Assembly (NCBI GenBank): GCA_905200615.1
Contig: CAJKLB010000008.1
Coordinates: 1-64,000 of the forward strand
DNA: 64,000 nt
Source: an uncultured Selenomonadales bacterium
GTDB lineage: Bacteria > Bacillota > Clostridia > Christensenellales > QALW01
Reading direction: 5' to 3'
Within the stretch, counting starts at the first letter, position 1; every line of letters starts with the position of its first letter. This document shows positions 26,208 to 34,291 of the stretch, piece after piece. The translations under genes and the position numbers were made by a program. Under the pieces are notes generated by a model. It was not told the DNA's origin, did no database searches, and saw only the letters and a program-made list of their open reading frames with translations.

Positions 26208-26715
26208 TATGATATTTATAGCACTGTGTGTAGCGGTGATTTCGATTTTTTCTCAAATATCTGTTCCTATTCTGCCGGGAGGAGTACCGCTCACCCTGCA
26301 GACATTGGCGATTGCGTTTTGCGGGTACTTTTTAGGCATGAAAAAAGGAACGCTGGCGGTTTTTGTATATTTCCTTTTAGGATTTGCGGGTGTTCCTGTA
26401 TTTGCGGGGTTTCAGGGCGGACTCAGTGTCATTATCGGTCCTACGGGAGGTTTTTTATGGGGGTTTCTCATAGCGGCTTTTTGTTGCGGAGCGGGCAGAA
26501 ATAAAAAATGGTGGCAGGCACTCTTTTTGGGCGTATTGGGAATTCTTTTGTGCCATGTTTTAGGCGTCGCGCAATATATGATTATTTCCGGACGTGCTTG
26601 GATAGATTCCTTTCTTTTGGTTTCGGCACCGTACTTAATAAAGGATTTTCTTTCGGCGGCGATTGCTTTATGGTGTGCTCGTATCTTAAAAAAGAGAGCC
26701 ATTTTACCGCAATAA
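26179..26715 (+). CDS. bioY: Biotin ECF transporter S component
   Basis: 178-aa membrane protein with about six TM helices, substrate-binding subunit for biotin uptake. Signature stretches are GGVPLTLQTLAIAFCG, MKKGTLAVFVYFLLG and PTGGFLWGF. The start ATG lies inside birA (29-nt overlap); a later ATG at 26209 has no ribosome site. Together with birA this makes a biotin salvage unit; no biotin-synthesis gene is adjacent, so the cell may depend on uptake. EcfAA'T would be encoded elsewhere. Confidence 0.95.
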   Translation: MIKTKIKTIDMIFIALCVAVISIFSQISVPILPGGVPLTLQTLAIAFCGYFLGMKKGTLAVFVYFLLGFAGVPVFAGFQGGLSVIIGPTGGFLWGFLIAAFCCGAGRNKKWWQALFLGVLGILLCHVLGVAQYMIISGRAWIDSFLLVSAPYLIKDFLSAAIALWCARILKKRAILPQ

Positions 26716-26799
26716 TAAGAATATTTTTTGAAACTGCAAATAAAATATGAATAGTTGATGGAAGGTCTTTTAATATTTTGTTTAACTTTAAAAGAATAG

Positions 26800-26828
26800 T
26801 TGACAAACAGGATAAAAGTTTATATAAT
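26800..26828 (+). promoter_or_regulatory. Consensus sigma-A promoter of the lipoprotein gene
   Basis: TTGACA and TATAAT, both perfect, 17-bp spacer, 45 nt before the ATG. Confidence 0.9.
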
Positions 26829-26873
26829 TCATGTGTAAATAAAATAATTTATTTCTTAATAGGAGGAATAAAA

Positions 26874-27569
26874 ATGAAAGATCTGAAAAAATTGATCGTT
26901 TTGCTTCTTGTAGGCGTTATGGCGTTTTCTTTAGCGGCGTGTCAAAACGGTGAAGAAAACGAAGGCGGTAATACGCAACCAACAAATCCCCCGTATAAGG
27001 ATACGACGAGCGGTTTAAGCGATACGCAGCTTTCCAATTACTATTTGAAGTTTAACGCTACTGAAACAGTAACTTTGACAGATGAAGAGGGAAACTATAT
27101 TACAGATGAAAATGGTGCCTATGTTACGGAAGAACAGACCACTACTTATGTCGAAGTAGGGTACAGTGGATTGTATCTTCGCAGTGAAGACGGCGGTGAA
27201 TCCTTTAATGTTGTAGGAACTTCCAGCTTTGGTGTTTCATCACAGACTTCGATATTTGGAACGTTTAGTTCTCACAAGCAGTATGAAGCTTCCGGTACGG
27301 AACTTGAAAATCGGGGCACGGAAACCATCGCTAATTTAGAAACTACACATTATTACTACAAGAGCGGTCCTATGGAAATCGAGATGTACGTAAATGCTGA
27401 CTACGATGTTTGCTTAAAGTACAGCAAAAAAGGTATCGGTGCCATGGAAATGGAAGTACAGGAACTGCAGTTTGGTATCGTCGGACAGGATGGTTATAAG
27501 TTTGAAGACTTCTATGCAAAAATTGCAACCCCTGCGCCTACAGAAGTGCCAGAGGAACCGGCGGCTTAA
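26874..27569 (+). CDS. Secreted lipoprotein, function unknown
   Basis: 231-aa precursor with a type II signal peptide: KKLIVLLLVGVMAFSLAAC, lipobox L-A-A-C, cysteine at residue 23. The mature protein begins with an Asn/Gly/Thr/Pro-rich linker and then a beta-rich body; it ends in a Pro/Glu-rich tail (PAPTEVPEEPAA). No family recognised. AGGAGG precedes the ATG. Anchored on the outer face of the membrane. Confidence 0.88.
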   Translation: MKDLKKLIVLLLVGVMAFSLAACQNGEENEGGNTQPTNPPYKDTTSGLSDTQLSNYYLKFNATETVTLTDEEGNYITDENGAYVTEEQTTTYVEVGYSGLYLRSEDGGESFNVVGTSSFGVSSQTSIFGTFSSHKQYEASGTELENRGTETIANLETTHYYYKSGPMEIEMYVNADYDVCLKYSKKGIGAMEMEVQELQFGIVGQDGYKFEDFYAKIATPAPTEVPEEPAA

Positions 27570-27603
27570 ATTTTTCTTATTGGAAATCTAAGAGAAAAGA
27601 GTT

Positions 27604-27639
27604 AAAACGGCTGAAAAATCATTTCGGCCGTTTTTTTTT
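27604..27639 (+). terminator. Terminator of the lipoprotein gene
   Basis: AAAACGGC-type stem with inner A/T pairs and a run of nine T. Confidence 0.85.
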
Positions 27640-27691
27640 GATGTCTTTCGGAGTAGTAATAAACCATTAATTCTACCGAAGAAAGAAACAA

Positions 27692-28140
27692 AGAGCAAGC
27701 GTGGTGAAACCCGAAAAAAGGAGAAACCTCCTATATAATGGATCGGTAACCATGAAAAATATAAGGTGTTTCTTGATGAAAGAAAATAATGAAACAAAAA
27801 GGAAAGATATAGAGGAAATACAGAGAAAATTATGTAATCGAACCGGAATAGAAATAATGGAGCAAAATCTTTAGATCATATATTGATCAGTATGCCACGG
27901 TATATAAATATAGAATATTTTATGGAATCTCTCAAGGGAAAAAAGATGATATTGGACCGATATGCCAGTCTAAAATATAAGTATGAAATGAGAAATTTCT
28001 GGTATCGATGGTATTATGTGAATACAGTCGGTCGAAATAAAAAGGTTATAGCAGAATATATAAGGAACCGATTAGAAGAAAGATAACAAGTTCGTATGAT
28101 TTTATGAACCAGTTTACGGGGAAAAAACAATGAGCAGCCG
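27692..28140 (+). pseudogene. Decayed IS200/IS605-family TnpA transposase
   Basis: Three reading frames together rebuild a Y1 (HUH) transposase. Frame 1 (27692-27874) gives VVKPEKRRNLLYNG and later RKLCNRTGIEIMEQNL. Frame 2 (27871-28086) gives LDHILISMPRY, FMESLKGKKMILDRYASLKY, then FWYRWYYVNTVG, with the catalytic-tyrosine region kept. Frame 3 (about 28100-28140) gives FYEPVYGEK, like the usual C-terminal D-P-F-x-G. The H-x-H metal motif is damaged (one codon lost) and two frameshifts break the gene, so it cannot be active. No TnpB is present. Confidence 0.8.
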
Positions 28141-28213
28141 CACACAAACGGCTGCCTCAAATCCTGTAAAAAAACAGGTTGTTTTGCAAAACCTGCTTTG
28201 TTTATACTTTGAA

Positions 28214-28238
28214 CACCGAAGTGAATCGGTGCTTTTTA
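28214..28238 (+). terminator. Hairpin with T run after the IS fossil
   Basis: CACCGA/TCGGTG with a 6-nt loop then CTTTTT. It could have served the transposon transcript. Another stem (GCAGCCG/CGGCTGC) lies at about 28135-28156, and nothing coding is seen between here and the tRNAs. Confidence 0.65.
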
Positions 28239-28304
28239 CGATAAAAGCGAACACATTACGATATACCGTTATTTTTATATAATGGTATTCGTATGTGAAC
28301 GCAA

Positions 28305-28380
28305 TGGTGGGTCATCGGGGGATCGAACCCCGGACACCCTGATTAAGAGTCAGGTGCTCTGCCAGCTGAGCTAATAACCC
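28305..28380 (-). tRNA. tRNA-Lys (anticodon CTT)
   Basis: 76-nt cloverleaf with encoded CCA; acceptor GGGTTAT...ATGACCC with the usual wobble, anticodon stem CCTGA/TCAGG with loop CTCTTAA, T arm with GTTCGATCC. Cotranscribed downstream of tRNA-Gly. Confidence 0.95.
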
Positions 28381-28383
28381 GTT

Positions 28384-28459
28384 TGGAGCGATAGACGAGA
28401 TTCGAACTCGCGACATCCACCTTGGCAAGGTGGCACTCTACCAGCTGAGTTACTACCGC
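28384..28459 (-). tRNA. tRNA-Gly (anticodon GCC)
   Basis: 76 nt with encoded CCA; acceptor GCGGTAG, anticodon stem CCACC/GGTGG with loop TTGCCAA, T loop GTTCGAATC. Three nucleotides upstream of tRNA-Lys. Confidence 0.95.
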
Positions 28460-28478
28460 ATTTATAAAGAACGGGAAT

Positions 28479-28507
28479 ATAATATCATAGCGTAAAGATT
28501 TTGTAAA
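28479..28507 (-). promoter_or_regulatory. Promoter of the tRNA-Gly/tRNA-Lys unit
   Basis: TTTACA and TATTAT on the minus strand, 17-bp spacer, 20 nt upstream of tRNA-Gly. Confidence 0.7.
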
Positions 28508-28538
28508 GTGTTTTTTTTGTAAAAAAAAATAAAAAAAC

Positions 28539-28568
28539 TTGTTCATATTTTGTTTTTAATGTTATAAT
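28539..28568 (+). promoter_or_regulatory. Promoter of the acetyltransferase-like gene
   Basis: TTGTTC and TATAAT with an 18-bp spacer, 40 nt before the ATG, divergent from the tRNA promoter. Confidence 0.7.
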
Positions 28569-28607
28569 ATAAATGTATTTATTTTTTTATGTATGGAGAA
28601 GATAAAA

Positions 28608-29729
28608 ATGATTGAATTACGTAAAGTGAAAAATAAGAGGGATTTAAAAAAGTTTATAGAATTTCCGAATCAACTATATAGAGATAACCCTTATTATGTA
28701 CCGCCGCTTTCATTGGATGAAAGGAATAATTTGGATCCGAAAAAAAATCCGGCCTATGCCTATTGTGACACAGAAATGTTTCTTGCTTATAAAAATGGAG
28801 TTCTTGCGGGAAGAATTTGTGCTCTGATTAATCATGCATATATAAAAAAATGGAATCGTAAGGCCATACGCTTTACTCGCTTTGATGTGATTGATGATCT
28901 TGAGGTATCGAAAGCTCTGCTTGGAAAAGTAGAAGAAATTGCAAGAGAAAACGGTTTAAATGAAGTTATCGGTCCCATTGGCTTTTGTGATCTTGACCGG
29001 CAGGGAATGCTTGTTGAGGGATTTGATGAATTAAGCATGTTTATTACTATTTATAACCATCCGTATTATGTAGAACATATGGAGCAACTGGGGTATCGAA
29101 AAGATGTTGACTGGTGTGAAAAACAAATTACCGCGCCGAAAACGTTGGATCCTAAAATAGAACGGATATCTCAGGCAATGCTGAAAAAATTAAGTCTGCA
29201 AGTAGTGCAATTTAAGAAAAAGAGGGATATTAAGCCTTATATTCCTGAAATATTCCGATTAGTCAACGATACATATAAAGATTTATATGGTGTGGTTCCG
29301 TTAACCGAGGAACAGATTCATTCTTATGTTGCGCAGTATTATCCGATTATCAATAAGGATTATCTTACGCTGATTACGGATAAAAATAATAGGGCGATAG
29401 GTTTTGGCCTTTGCAGCCCGTCTTTTTCAAAAGCAACACAAAAAAATAAAGGACATCTCTTTCCTTTTGGATGGATTCCTTTTATAAAAGCGATAAAGAA
29501 TAACGATGTTATTGATTTGTATTTGATTGCCGTGGAAGAACAATATCAAGGCAAAGGTGTAAATGCAATTATATTAAGTTCCATAATTAAAAAAGCTATA
29601 GAAAACGGAGTAAAGCTTGCCGAAACTGGGCCGGAATTGGAATTAAACGATAAGGTACAAGCGCAATGGAAAGGTTTTGAGGTAAGAGAACATAAACGCC
29701 GCCGTTGTTTTCAAAAACAACTTGATTGA
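28608..29729 (+). CDS. GNAT-like (N-acetyltransferase-fold) protein
   Basis: 373-aa cytosolic protein. The N-terminus (FIEFPNQLYRDNPYYVPPL) and the two-part layout match large GNAT-like proteins of unknown substrate. A second GNAT-like half at about 200-373 includes YLIAVEEQYQGKGVNAIIL, an acetyl-CoA-binding Q-x-x-G-x-G/A-type motif. The ATG at 28608 has GGAG 10 nt before it. Substrate unknown. Confidence 0.82.
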   Translation: MIELRKVKNKRDLKKFIEFPNQLYRDNPYYVPPLSLDERNNLDPKKNPAYAYCDTEMFLAYKNGVLAGRICALINHAYIKKWNRKAIRFTRFDVIDDLEVSKALLGKVEEIARENGLNEVIGPIGFCDLDRQGMLVEGFDELSMFITIYNHPYYVEHMEQLGYRKDVDWCEKQITAPKTLDPKIERISQAMLKKLSLQVVQFKKKRDIKPYIPEIFRLVNDTYKDLYGVVPLTEEQIHSYVAQYYPIINKDYLTLITDKNNRAIGFGLCSPSFSKATQKNKGHLFPFGWIPFIKAIKNNDVIDLYLIAVEEQYQGKGVNAIILSSIIKKAIENGVKLAETGPELELNDKVQAQWKGFEVREHKRRRCFQKQLD

Positions 29730-29792
29730 AATGTATAATAATTGATTTTAAGGGGAAAGATAATTCCGTAATCATAAAGGAGGAGTTATTTT

Positions 29793-29960
29793 ATGCAGAG
29801 AAATGAAGCTATTTCGTGTACAATTCAGAATTGCAAACATCATTGTAAGAACGCCGATTATTGCACCCTTGCCCATATTAATATAGGAACGCATGAGACA
29901 AATCCAACGGTGATCGAATGTACCGATTGCCAATCTTTTGAATATTGCTGTAAGCAATAA
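29793..29960 (+). CDS. DUF1540 small cysteine-rich protein
   Basis: 55-aa protein too short for most gene calls. GGAGG precedes the ATG. Cysteine spacing (C9, C14, C18, C24, C43, C46, C52, C53) and the A-x-I-x-V/I-like AHINIG segment match DUF1540, a probable metal-binding module common in Clostridia, often linked to spores or stress. It ends at 29960 and is followed by a terminator. Confidence 0.88.
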   Translation: MQRNEAISCTIQNCKHHCKNADYCTLAHINIGTHETNPTVIECTDCQSFEYCCKQ

Positions 29961-30021
29961 AATTCTATTTTGTTTTGCAGTTTGAAAATGCGGTTTACGC
30001 ATTTCCAAAAATAAAAATTTG

Positions 30022-30067
30022 AAAAAAGCGGCCTTGCTGAACATTAAGTCAAGCAGACCGCTTTTTT
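30022..30067 (+). terminator. Terminator of the DUF1540 gene
   Basis: AAAAAAGCGG paired with CCGCTTTTTT around an inner TTG/CAA-containing hairpin; T run at the 3' side. Confidence 0.8.
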
Positions 30068-30129
30068 ATATATGAGATTAACAAAATCACGGCGGTTAAT
30101 TTTTTTTGATATAAAAATAAGTTTAAGTG

Positions 30130-30158
30130 TTGAATTTGTGTTTTTTGTATGATATAAT
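30130..30158 (+). promoter_or_regulatory. Promoter of the membrane-protein gene
   Basis: TTGAAT and TATAAT, 17-bp spacer, about 96 nt before the ATG, leaving a leader of about 90 nt with short stems (for example GGAATTCC, and GCTCG..GAGC) but no riboswitch I can name. Confidence 0.75.
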
Positions 30159-30254
30159 ATGCGAGGAATTCCTTGTTGTGAAAGGAATAGATTGAAACTC
30201 GTTGCTCGAAAAGAGCAGGCTTTTAACAGCAGTATTTTTTTCGGAGGCTTGCCT

Positions 30255-32012
30255 ATGTTGGAGAAAAATCATTTTTCCGCCGCGGATATTTTTGAACAAG
30301 AGCAGACAAACGCGCAAGAGAAAAAAAGAAAATTAGCGCCATGGATGAGCAAGTTGATAAAAATTTCTGCTGTAATTCTTATTTTTGTGCTTTTTGCCGT
30401 ATTTTTATCCAAGCAATATTCTTATGCTTATATGAGTCATGATGATTACGGCTATGCAACACTGAGTTATGTGTATTGGGAAGAGGGAATGTGGGGACAG
30501 AATTTTTCCATGAATCAGCTTGCCCATTATCTTACGGAACATTATAATCGGTGGGGGGGAAGAGTGCTTTGCTTTGCACAGGAAATTCTGCTGTTTAAAG
30601 CCGGAACCGATGCTATGCAGAATTTTCATGCATTCGTTCTTACGGGGATTTTTTTATTAGCCTTTTTATTTGCTTATCATGCTAAAAAAGTAAAAAATGC
30701 GTTTGTTGCGGCGGCCTTTACCTGCTTGCTGTTTGGCTTTTTAGGAAAAACGATGGCGATCACCGGCTTGTATTGGTATTCGGCTTCTATCGCCTATATG
30801 GTTCCGATTATTTATCTTTTCTTGGGTGCATGGTTGTTATATATTCTTTTGTTGGATAAAAATGAAAGAATTATTTCTGTTTCCAAGCTTATGATGCTTC
30901 CTTTTTCTTGCGTTCTTTTTTTCTTCGCCGGTTTTTCAATGGAACAAATCGGTATTTTTGCAGTGATCACCGCTGCGGCTATGATTGTGTATGCCAGCTT
31001 TTATCGGCGCAATCCGATAATTTTGCTTTATGGCGCGCCCGTGCTTTTAAGCGCTATAGCCGGCTGCCATATTATGCTTATGGCGGTGGGAAATAATTCT
31101 CGAAAAGATATGTATTCTGCCTATTATGCAAAGTCTTTTACCGGGCAGTTGCTGGAGAGTGCCCAAACAATTGTAAACACGGTATTTAAAACGGAAAACT
31201 TAGCTTTTATCGTTTTAATTGCCGTAATTGCAATACTGGCGGCATTCTTCATTCGAATGAGAAAGAAAAATGTACTTTCTCTTTTATGGTTGCTTTTTGT
31301 AACAGGATTGGCGGCAACTTCCGTGGGAATTTCCTTTGTAACGGATAAAGGACTCGCGACGACAGGCTTCTTCTGGTTTTATTTAATTATTGTTTCCGTT
31401 AATATTTCTATATGGCTTTTAGGGCAGAAAACAAAACAGGATTTCTTTTTGTGGGCGTTATTTTTAGGCGGAATTGCTTCTCAGGGAGCGTGTATTATAT
31501 CGCCTATTTTCCCGGAAAGATGCATTCTTCCGTTCGCTCTTGTTTGGGTTTTAATCTCTGTTCGCGCGTTCTTGGAACTTTTAAGTATGTTGGAAAAACT
31601 GACACCTCTTCGAAGTGTTCTTGCGGTTTCCGCTTTTATGCTTCCGGTATTGGTAGTAGGCTGTATTGGGGCAGGAACAATTTTTGTGGGATTTCAGCAA
31701 AATAATCGTGTTCAGCAGTATAATCATCAGCGTCTTGTTTTGGAGGGAGAAAAATATGCGCAGCAGATACAAACCTCCGGACCGATTCCCTTAATGCGGC
31801 TAAAAGATGATAGCTATGCCGGCAGTACTCAGCCTTATGATCGGGACTTGATTAAGGATTGGATGAAAATCTATTATAAGCTTCCCACATGGCTTTCTTA
31901 TGCTGACTTTGATTATGAAGAGTATGATGAAGATCGTTTGGATGAGTTGATTGAGGCGCTTGAAAAAGAACGTGAAAAAATTGAAACGTCCATTACGAAA
32001 AATAATACTTGA
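30255..32012 (+). CDS. Polytopic membrane protein, DUF6056/GT-C-like
   Basis: 585-aa integral membrane protein with roughly eleven TM helices. The first external loop has S-H-D-D-Y-G-Y and, further on, N-R-W-G-G-R, a pattern of DUF6056 and other GT-C-like lipid-sugar glycosyltransferases, where the acidic pair sits at the active site. The C-terminal soluble tail (about 490-585) is acidic with YDEDRLDELIEALE. GGAGG precedes the ATG at 30255. A role in modifying a cell-surface glycan is an inference. Confidence 0.8.
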   Translation: MLEKNHFSAADIFEQEQTNAQEKKRKLAPWMSKLIKISAVILIFVLFAVFLSKQYSYAYMSHDDYGYATLSYVYWEEGMWGQNFSMNQLAHYLTEHYNRWGGRVLCFAQEILLFKAGTDAMQNFHAFVLTGIFLLAFLFAYHAKKVKNAFVAAAFTCLLFGFLGKTMAITGLYWYSASIAYMVPIIYLFLGAWLLYILLLDKNERIISVSKLMMLPFSCVLFFFAGFSMEQIGIFAVITAAAMIVYASFYRRNPIILLYGAPVLLSAIAGCHIMLMAVGNNSRKDMYSAYYAKSFTGQLLESAQTIVNTVFKTENLAFIVLIAVIAILAAFFIRMRKKNVLSLLWLLFVTGLAATSVGISFVTDKGLATTGFFWFYLIIVSVNISIWLLGQKTKQDFFLWALFLGGIASQGACIISPIFPERCILPFALVWVLISVRAFLELLSMLEKLTPLRSVLAVSAFMLPVLVVGCIGAGTIFVGFQQNNRVQQYNHQRLVLEGEKYAQQIQTSGPIPLMRLKDDSYAGSTQPYDRDLIKDWMKIYYKLPTWLSYADFDYEEYDEDRLDELIEALEKEREKIETSITKNNT

Positions 32013-32048
32013 CGTACCGGCAGGTTTGTTGTATAATGCACAAGCAAT

Positions 32049-32123
32049 AGGGGAGTGGCTCAACGGTAGAGTAGTGGTCTCCAAAACCATTGGTTGCGTG
32101 TTCGAATCGCGTCTCCCCTGCCA
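32049..32123 (+). tRNA. tRNA-Trp (anticodon CCA)
   Basis: 75 nt with encoded CCA: acceptor AGGGGAG/CTCCCCT, D arm GGCTCAACGGTAGAG, anticodon loop CTCCAAA between GTGGT and ACCAT, T loop GTTCGAATC. It lies 36 nt after the membrane-protein gene and probably shares its transcript. Confidence 0.95.
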
Positions 32124-32127
32124 AAAT

Positions 32128-32173
32128 AAATCCGAGCTTTTATTACTTTTGTTGTAATAGGTTCGGATTTTTT
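32128..32173 (+). terminator. Terminator of tRNA-Trp
   Basis: AAATCCGA/TCGGATTT outer stem with inner TATTAC/GTAATA pairs and six T. Confidence 0.85.
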
Positions 32174-32333
32174 GACGTTAAGATCTTTTTGCTGCGAGAT
32201 GAGAAATAAAAAAATCAAAAGTTGACGGAGCTTAGCAAATCCGATAAAAATGTTGTTTGTAACAAAAAATTTATGAGGATTTCAAAACTTTTTGTTTTTA
32301 GACCGCACATTTTCAACAAAAAATCAAACGGTA

Positions 32334-32362
32334 TTGACAGAAAAAGTATCTTGTGATAGCAT
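32334..32362 (+). promoter_or_regulatory. Promoter of the cysteine desulfurase gene
   Basis: TTGACA and TAGCAT, 17-bp spacer, 30 nt upstream of the ATG. The preceding 150 bases hold no gene. Confidence 0.7.
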
Positions 32363-32392
32363 AAGTACAATCTATTTTTTGAAGGAGTTCCT

Positions 32393-33535
32393 ATGATATA
32401 TGCGGATTATGCCTCAACAACGCCGTTGGATCCTGATGTGCTGAAGCAAATGGAACCGTATTTTTCTGCTTGCTTCGGTAACGGAAGCAGTGTGCACTCT
32501 TTGGGGCGCGAAGCCGCTGCCGCGGCGGAAAAAGCCAGAGAGCAAATTGCTCATGTGCTCGGTGCGGAAAAAAATGAAATCTATTTTACTTCCGGTGGTA
32601 CGGAAAGTGACAACTGGGCTATTTGGGGCACAGCACAGGCAAATAAAACCAAAGGAAATCATATTATTACTTCTCAGATTGAGCATCACGCAGTTTTGAA
32701 TTGCTGTAAGGCTCTTGAAAAAGAGGGCTTTGAGGTTACTTATTTGCCGGTAGACGCGCTTGGACGTGTAAAGATACGGGATCTAGAAAAGGCAATTACT
32801 TCGCAGACCATTTTAATTTCGATTATGGCGGCTAATAATGAAATCGGTACAAAGCAGCCGTTGGAGGAAATCGGGAATATTGCTGCGGAAAATGAAATCG
32901 CTTTTCACACCGATGCCGTTCAGGCTGTCGGGAACATGGAGATAGAGGTAAAAAAACAAAAAATAACGATGTTATCCCTTTCTGCGCATAAATTTTACGG
33001 ACCGAAAGGAATCGGAGCGCTGTTTATCCGAAACGGTCAAAAAATACAAAATCTTATGTGCGGCGGTTCTCAGGAACGCGATAGGCGTCCGGGAACACTT
33101 AATATTCCGGGTATTGTAGGAATGGGATATGCATTGGAAAAACAATATGCCGATCGGGAGAAACGAAATTCTACCGCTCTTGCTGCCGCAAATTGCATCA
33201 AACAACAATTGTTTTCACAGCTTAGCGGTGTCACCTTGAATGGCGATCCTGAAAATCGACTGCCGGGGAATTTAAATTTCAGCTTTGAAGGTGTACAGGC
33301 CGAAAGTCTTTTGTTTTTGCTGGATTTATGCGGCATTGCCTGTTCCGCCGGCGCGGCTTGCTCCGCCGGCGCAATGAGCGCTTCACATGTGCTCATGGCA
33401 ATAAAGCGGGATGAGAATTATGCAAAAAGCGCGTTGCGAATTACGTTAAGTCATCTTACTACTTTACAGGAGGCAGAACAGATCGCCGCGGCGATTGTGA
33501 CAAATGTAAAAAAAATTCGAAAAGCTTCTATTTAA
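32393..33535 (+). CDS. Cysteine desulfurase (NifS/IscS type)
   Basis: 380-aa PLP enzyme that takes sulfur from cysteine for Fe-S clusters and tRNA thiolation. H-A-V in EHHAV (about 104), N-E-I-G (about 150), D-A-V-Q (about 177), and the Schiff-base lysine in SAHKFYGPKG (about 200) are present; the catalytic cysteine is in the CSAGAACSAGA stretch at about 318-328. It is the first gene of a locus that in Bacillus (yrvO region) continues with mnmA, yrrD, yrrI and alaS. No IscU/NifU or mnmA follows here. Confidence 0.94.
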   Translation: MIYADYASTTPLDPDVLKQMEPYFSACFGNGSSVHSLGREAAAAAEKAREQIAHVLGAEKNEIYFTSGGTESDNWAIWGTAQANKTKGNHIITSQIEHHAVLNCCKALEKEGFEVTYLPVDALGRVKIRDLEKAITSQTILISIMAANNEIGTKQPLEEIGNIAAENEIAFHTDAVQAVGNMEIEVKKQKITMLSLSAHKFYGPKGIGALFIRNGQKIQNLMCGGSQERDRRPGTLNIPGIVGMGYALEKQYADREKRNSTALAAANCIKQQLFSQLSGVTLNGDPENRLPGNLNFSFEGVQAESLLFLLDLCGIACSAGAACSAGAMSASHVLMAIKRDENYAKSALRITLSHLTTLQEAEQIAAAIVTNVKKIRKASI

Positions 33536-33567
33536 AAAAGCTGCTGAAAATTTCCAGCGGCTTTTTT
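33534..33567 (+). terminator. Terminator of the cysteine desulfurase gene
   Basis: AAGCTGCTG/CAGCGGCTT stem (one G-T pair) and six T; the left arm begins at the stop codon. Confidence 0.85.
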
Positions 33568-33635
33568 GTTTTTTTGTGCCATAAAAAACATTTTTACGGA
33601 AATAATAGAGTTATAAATTTGAAAAAGGTGAAAGT

Positions 33636-34088
33636 ATGGAAAGAGCCAGCAGTTATATCGGGACAGACATTTATTGCGGTGGAAAAATTATTGGTCAAAT
33701 CACAGATTTTCTGATAGATGTTCCCCAAAAATGTATCAGCGGTATTACTTGTATAAGTAATACGGGAATTATAAGAAGCCGCTTTTTTGTTACTAAAGAA
33801 GGAATACGTCATCTTGACCGAAACGGTGTTGTGGTGGATAAAAGAAATATAAAATACAGGAGGGAATTTTATGAAGAATATGCTAAAAGCGGGTTTGGCA
33901 TTTCTCGGGATGCTGATTTTTTTACCGGCAGCGTCGGTGATATTTATTTTGACCCTTCTACACTTGATATTTCCAGCGTAAGTGTCAAACGGGGATTTTT
34001 GGATGATTTGATTTTTGGACGCGATATTGTTGATATTCATGACATTTCCATGACCGATAAGGGTCTTATTATAATAAACAGAGAATAG
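33636..34088 (+). CDS. PRC-barrel domain protein (YrrD-like)
   Basis: 150-aa cytosolic protein with two PRC-barrel-like beta segments (G-T-D-I-Y-C-G-G-K-I-I-G-Q-I-T at about 9-23, and DADFFTGSVGDIYFDPSTLD near 96-115). PRC barrels act as RNA- or membrane-associated scaffolds. It matches B. subtilis yrrD in position between the desulfurase and the AI-2E-family gene. Start supported by AGGTG ahead of ATG. Confidence 0.85.
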   Translation: MERASSYIGTDIYCGGKIIGQITDFLIDVPQKCISGITCISNTGIIRSRFFVTKEGIRHLDRNGVVVDKRNIKYRREFYEEYAKSGFGISRDADFFTGSVGDIYFDPSTLDISSVSVKRGFLDDLIFGRDIVDIHDISMTDKGLIIINRE

Positions 34089-34099
34089 GAGGTAAAAAA

Positions 34100-34246
34100 A
34101 TGAAAGCGATAGGAACCGGCGTAATGGTTGCAGCCGGAATGGCTGCGGGAATGGTTGCGGGGGCATATTTGGCAATGAATAAACCTTGCATCCGTAAAAT
34201 TTACCGCTATGGCAAAAGAGCGGCAAAGCAAATGCTGAATATGTAA
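34100..34246 (+). CDS. 48-aa glycine/alanine-rich membrane peptide
   Basis: Short ORF with a strong ribosome site (AGGAGG) 11 nt after the PRC-barrel gene. One hydrophobic helix with repeated G-x-x-x-A/G spacing (VMVAAGMAAGMVAGAY) is followed by a basic tail (RKIYRYGKRAAKQ), so it should sit in the membrane with the tail inside. No family is assigned; YtxH-like peptides are a possible relation. Translated as part of the operon. Confidence 0.75.
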   Translation: MKAIGTGVMVAAGMAAGMVAGAYLAMNKPCIRKIYRYGKRAAKQMLNM

Positions 34247-34291
34247 GCATAAACAGGGGCATTGCCCCTTACATAGGGGAGGCTTTATATA

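Noticed and set aside
26778..26806. A second BirA-like site upstream of the lipoprotein gene
   Set aside because: TTGTTTAAC and GTTGACAA are 12 bp apart, outside the 14-16 range, and the right half is explained by the consensus -35.
33341..33372. Two 14-nt near-identical repeats in the cysteine desulfurase gene
   Set aside because: They encode the CSAGAA/CSAGAM active-site loop, which is internally repetitive in many desulfurases; no sign of insertion.
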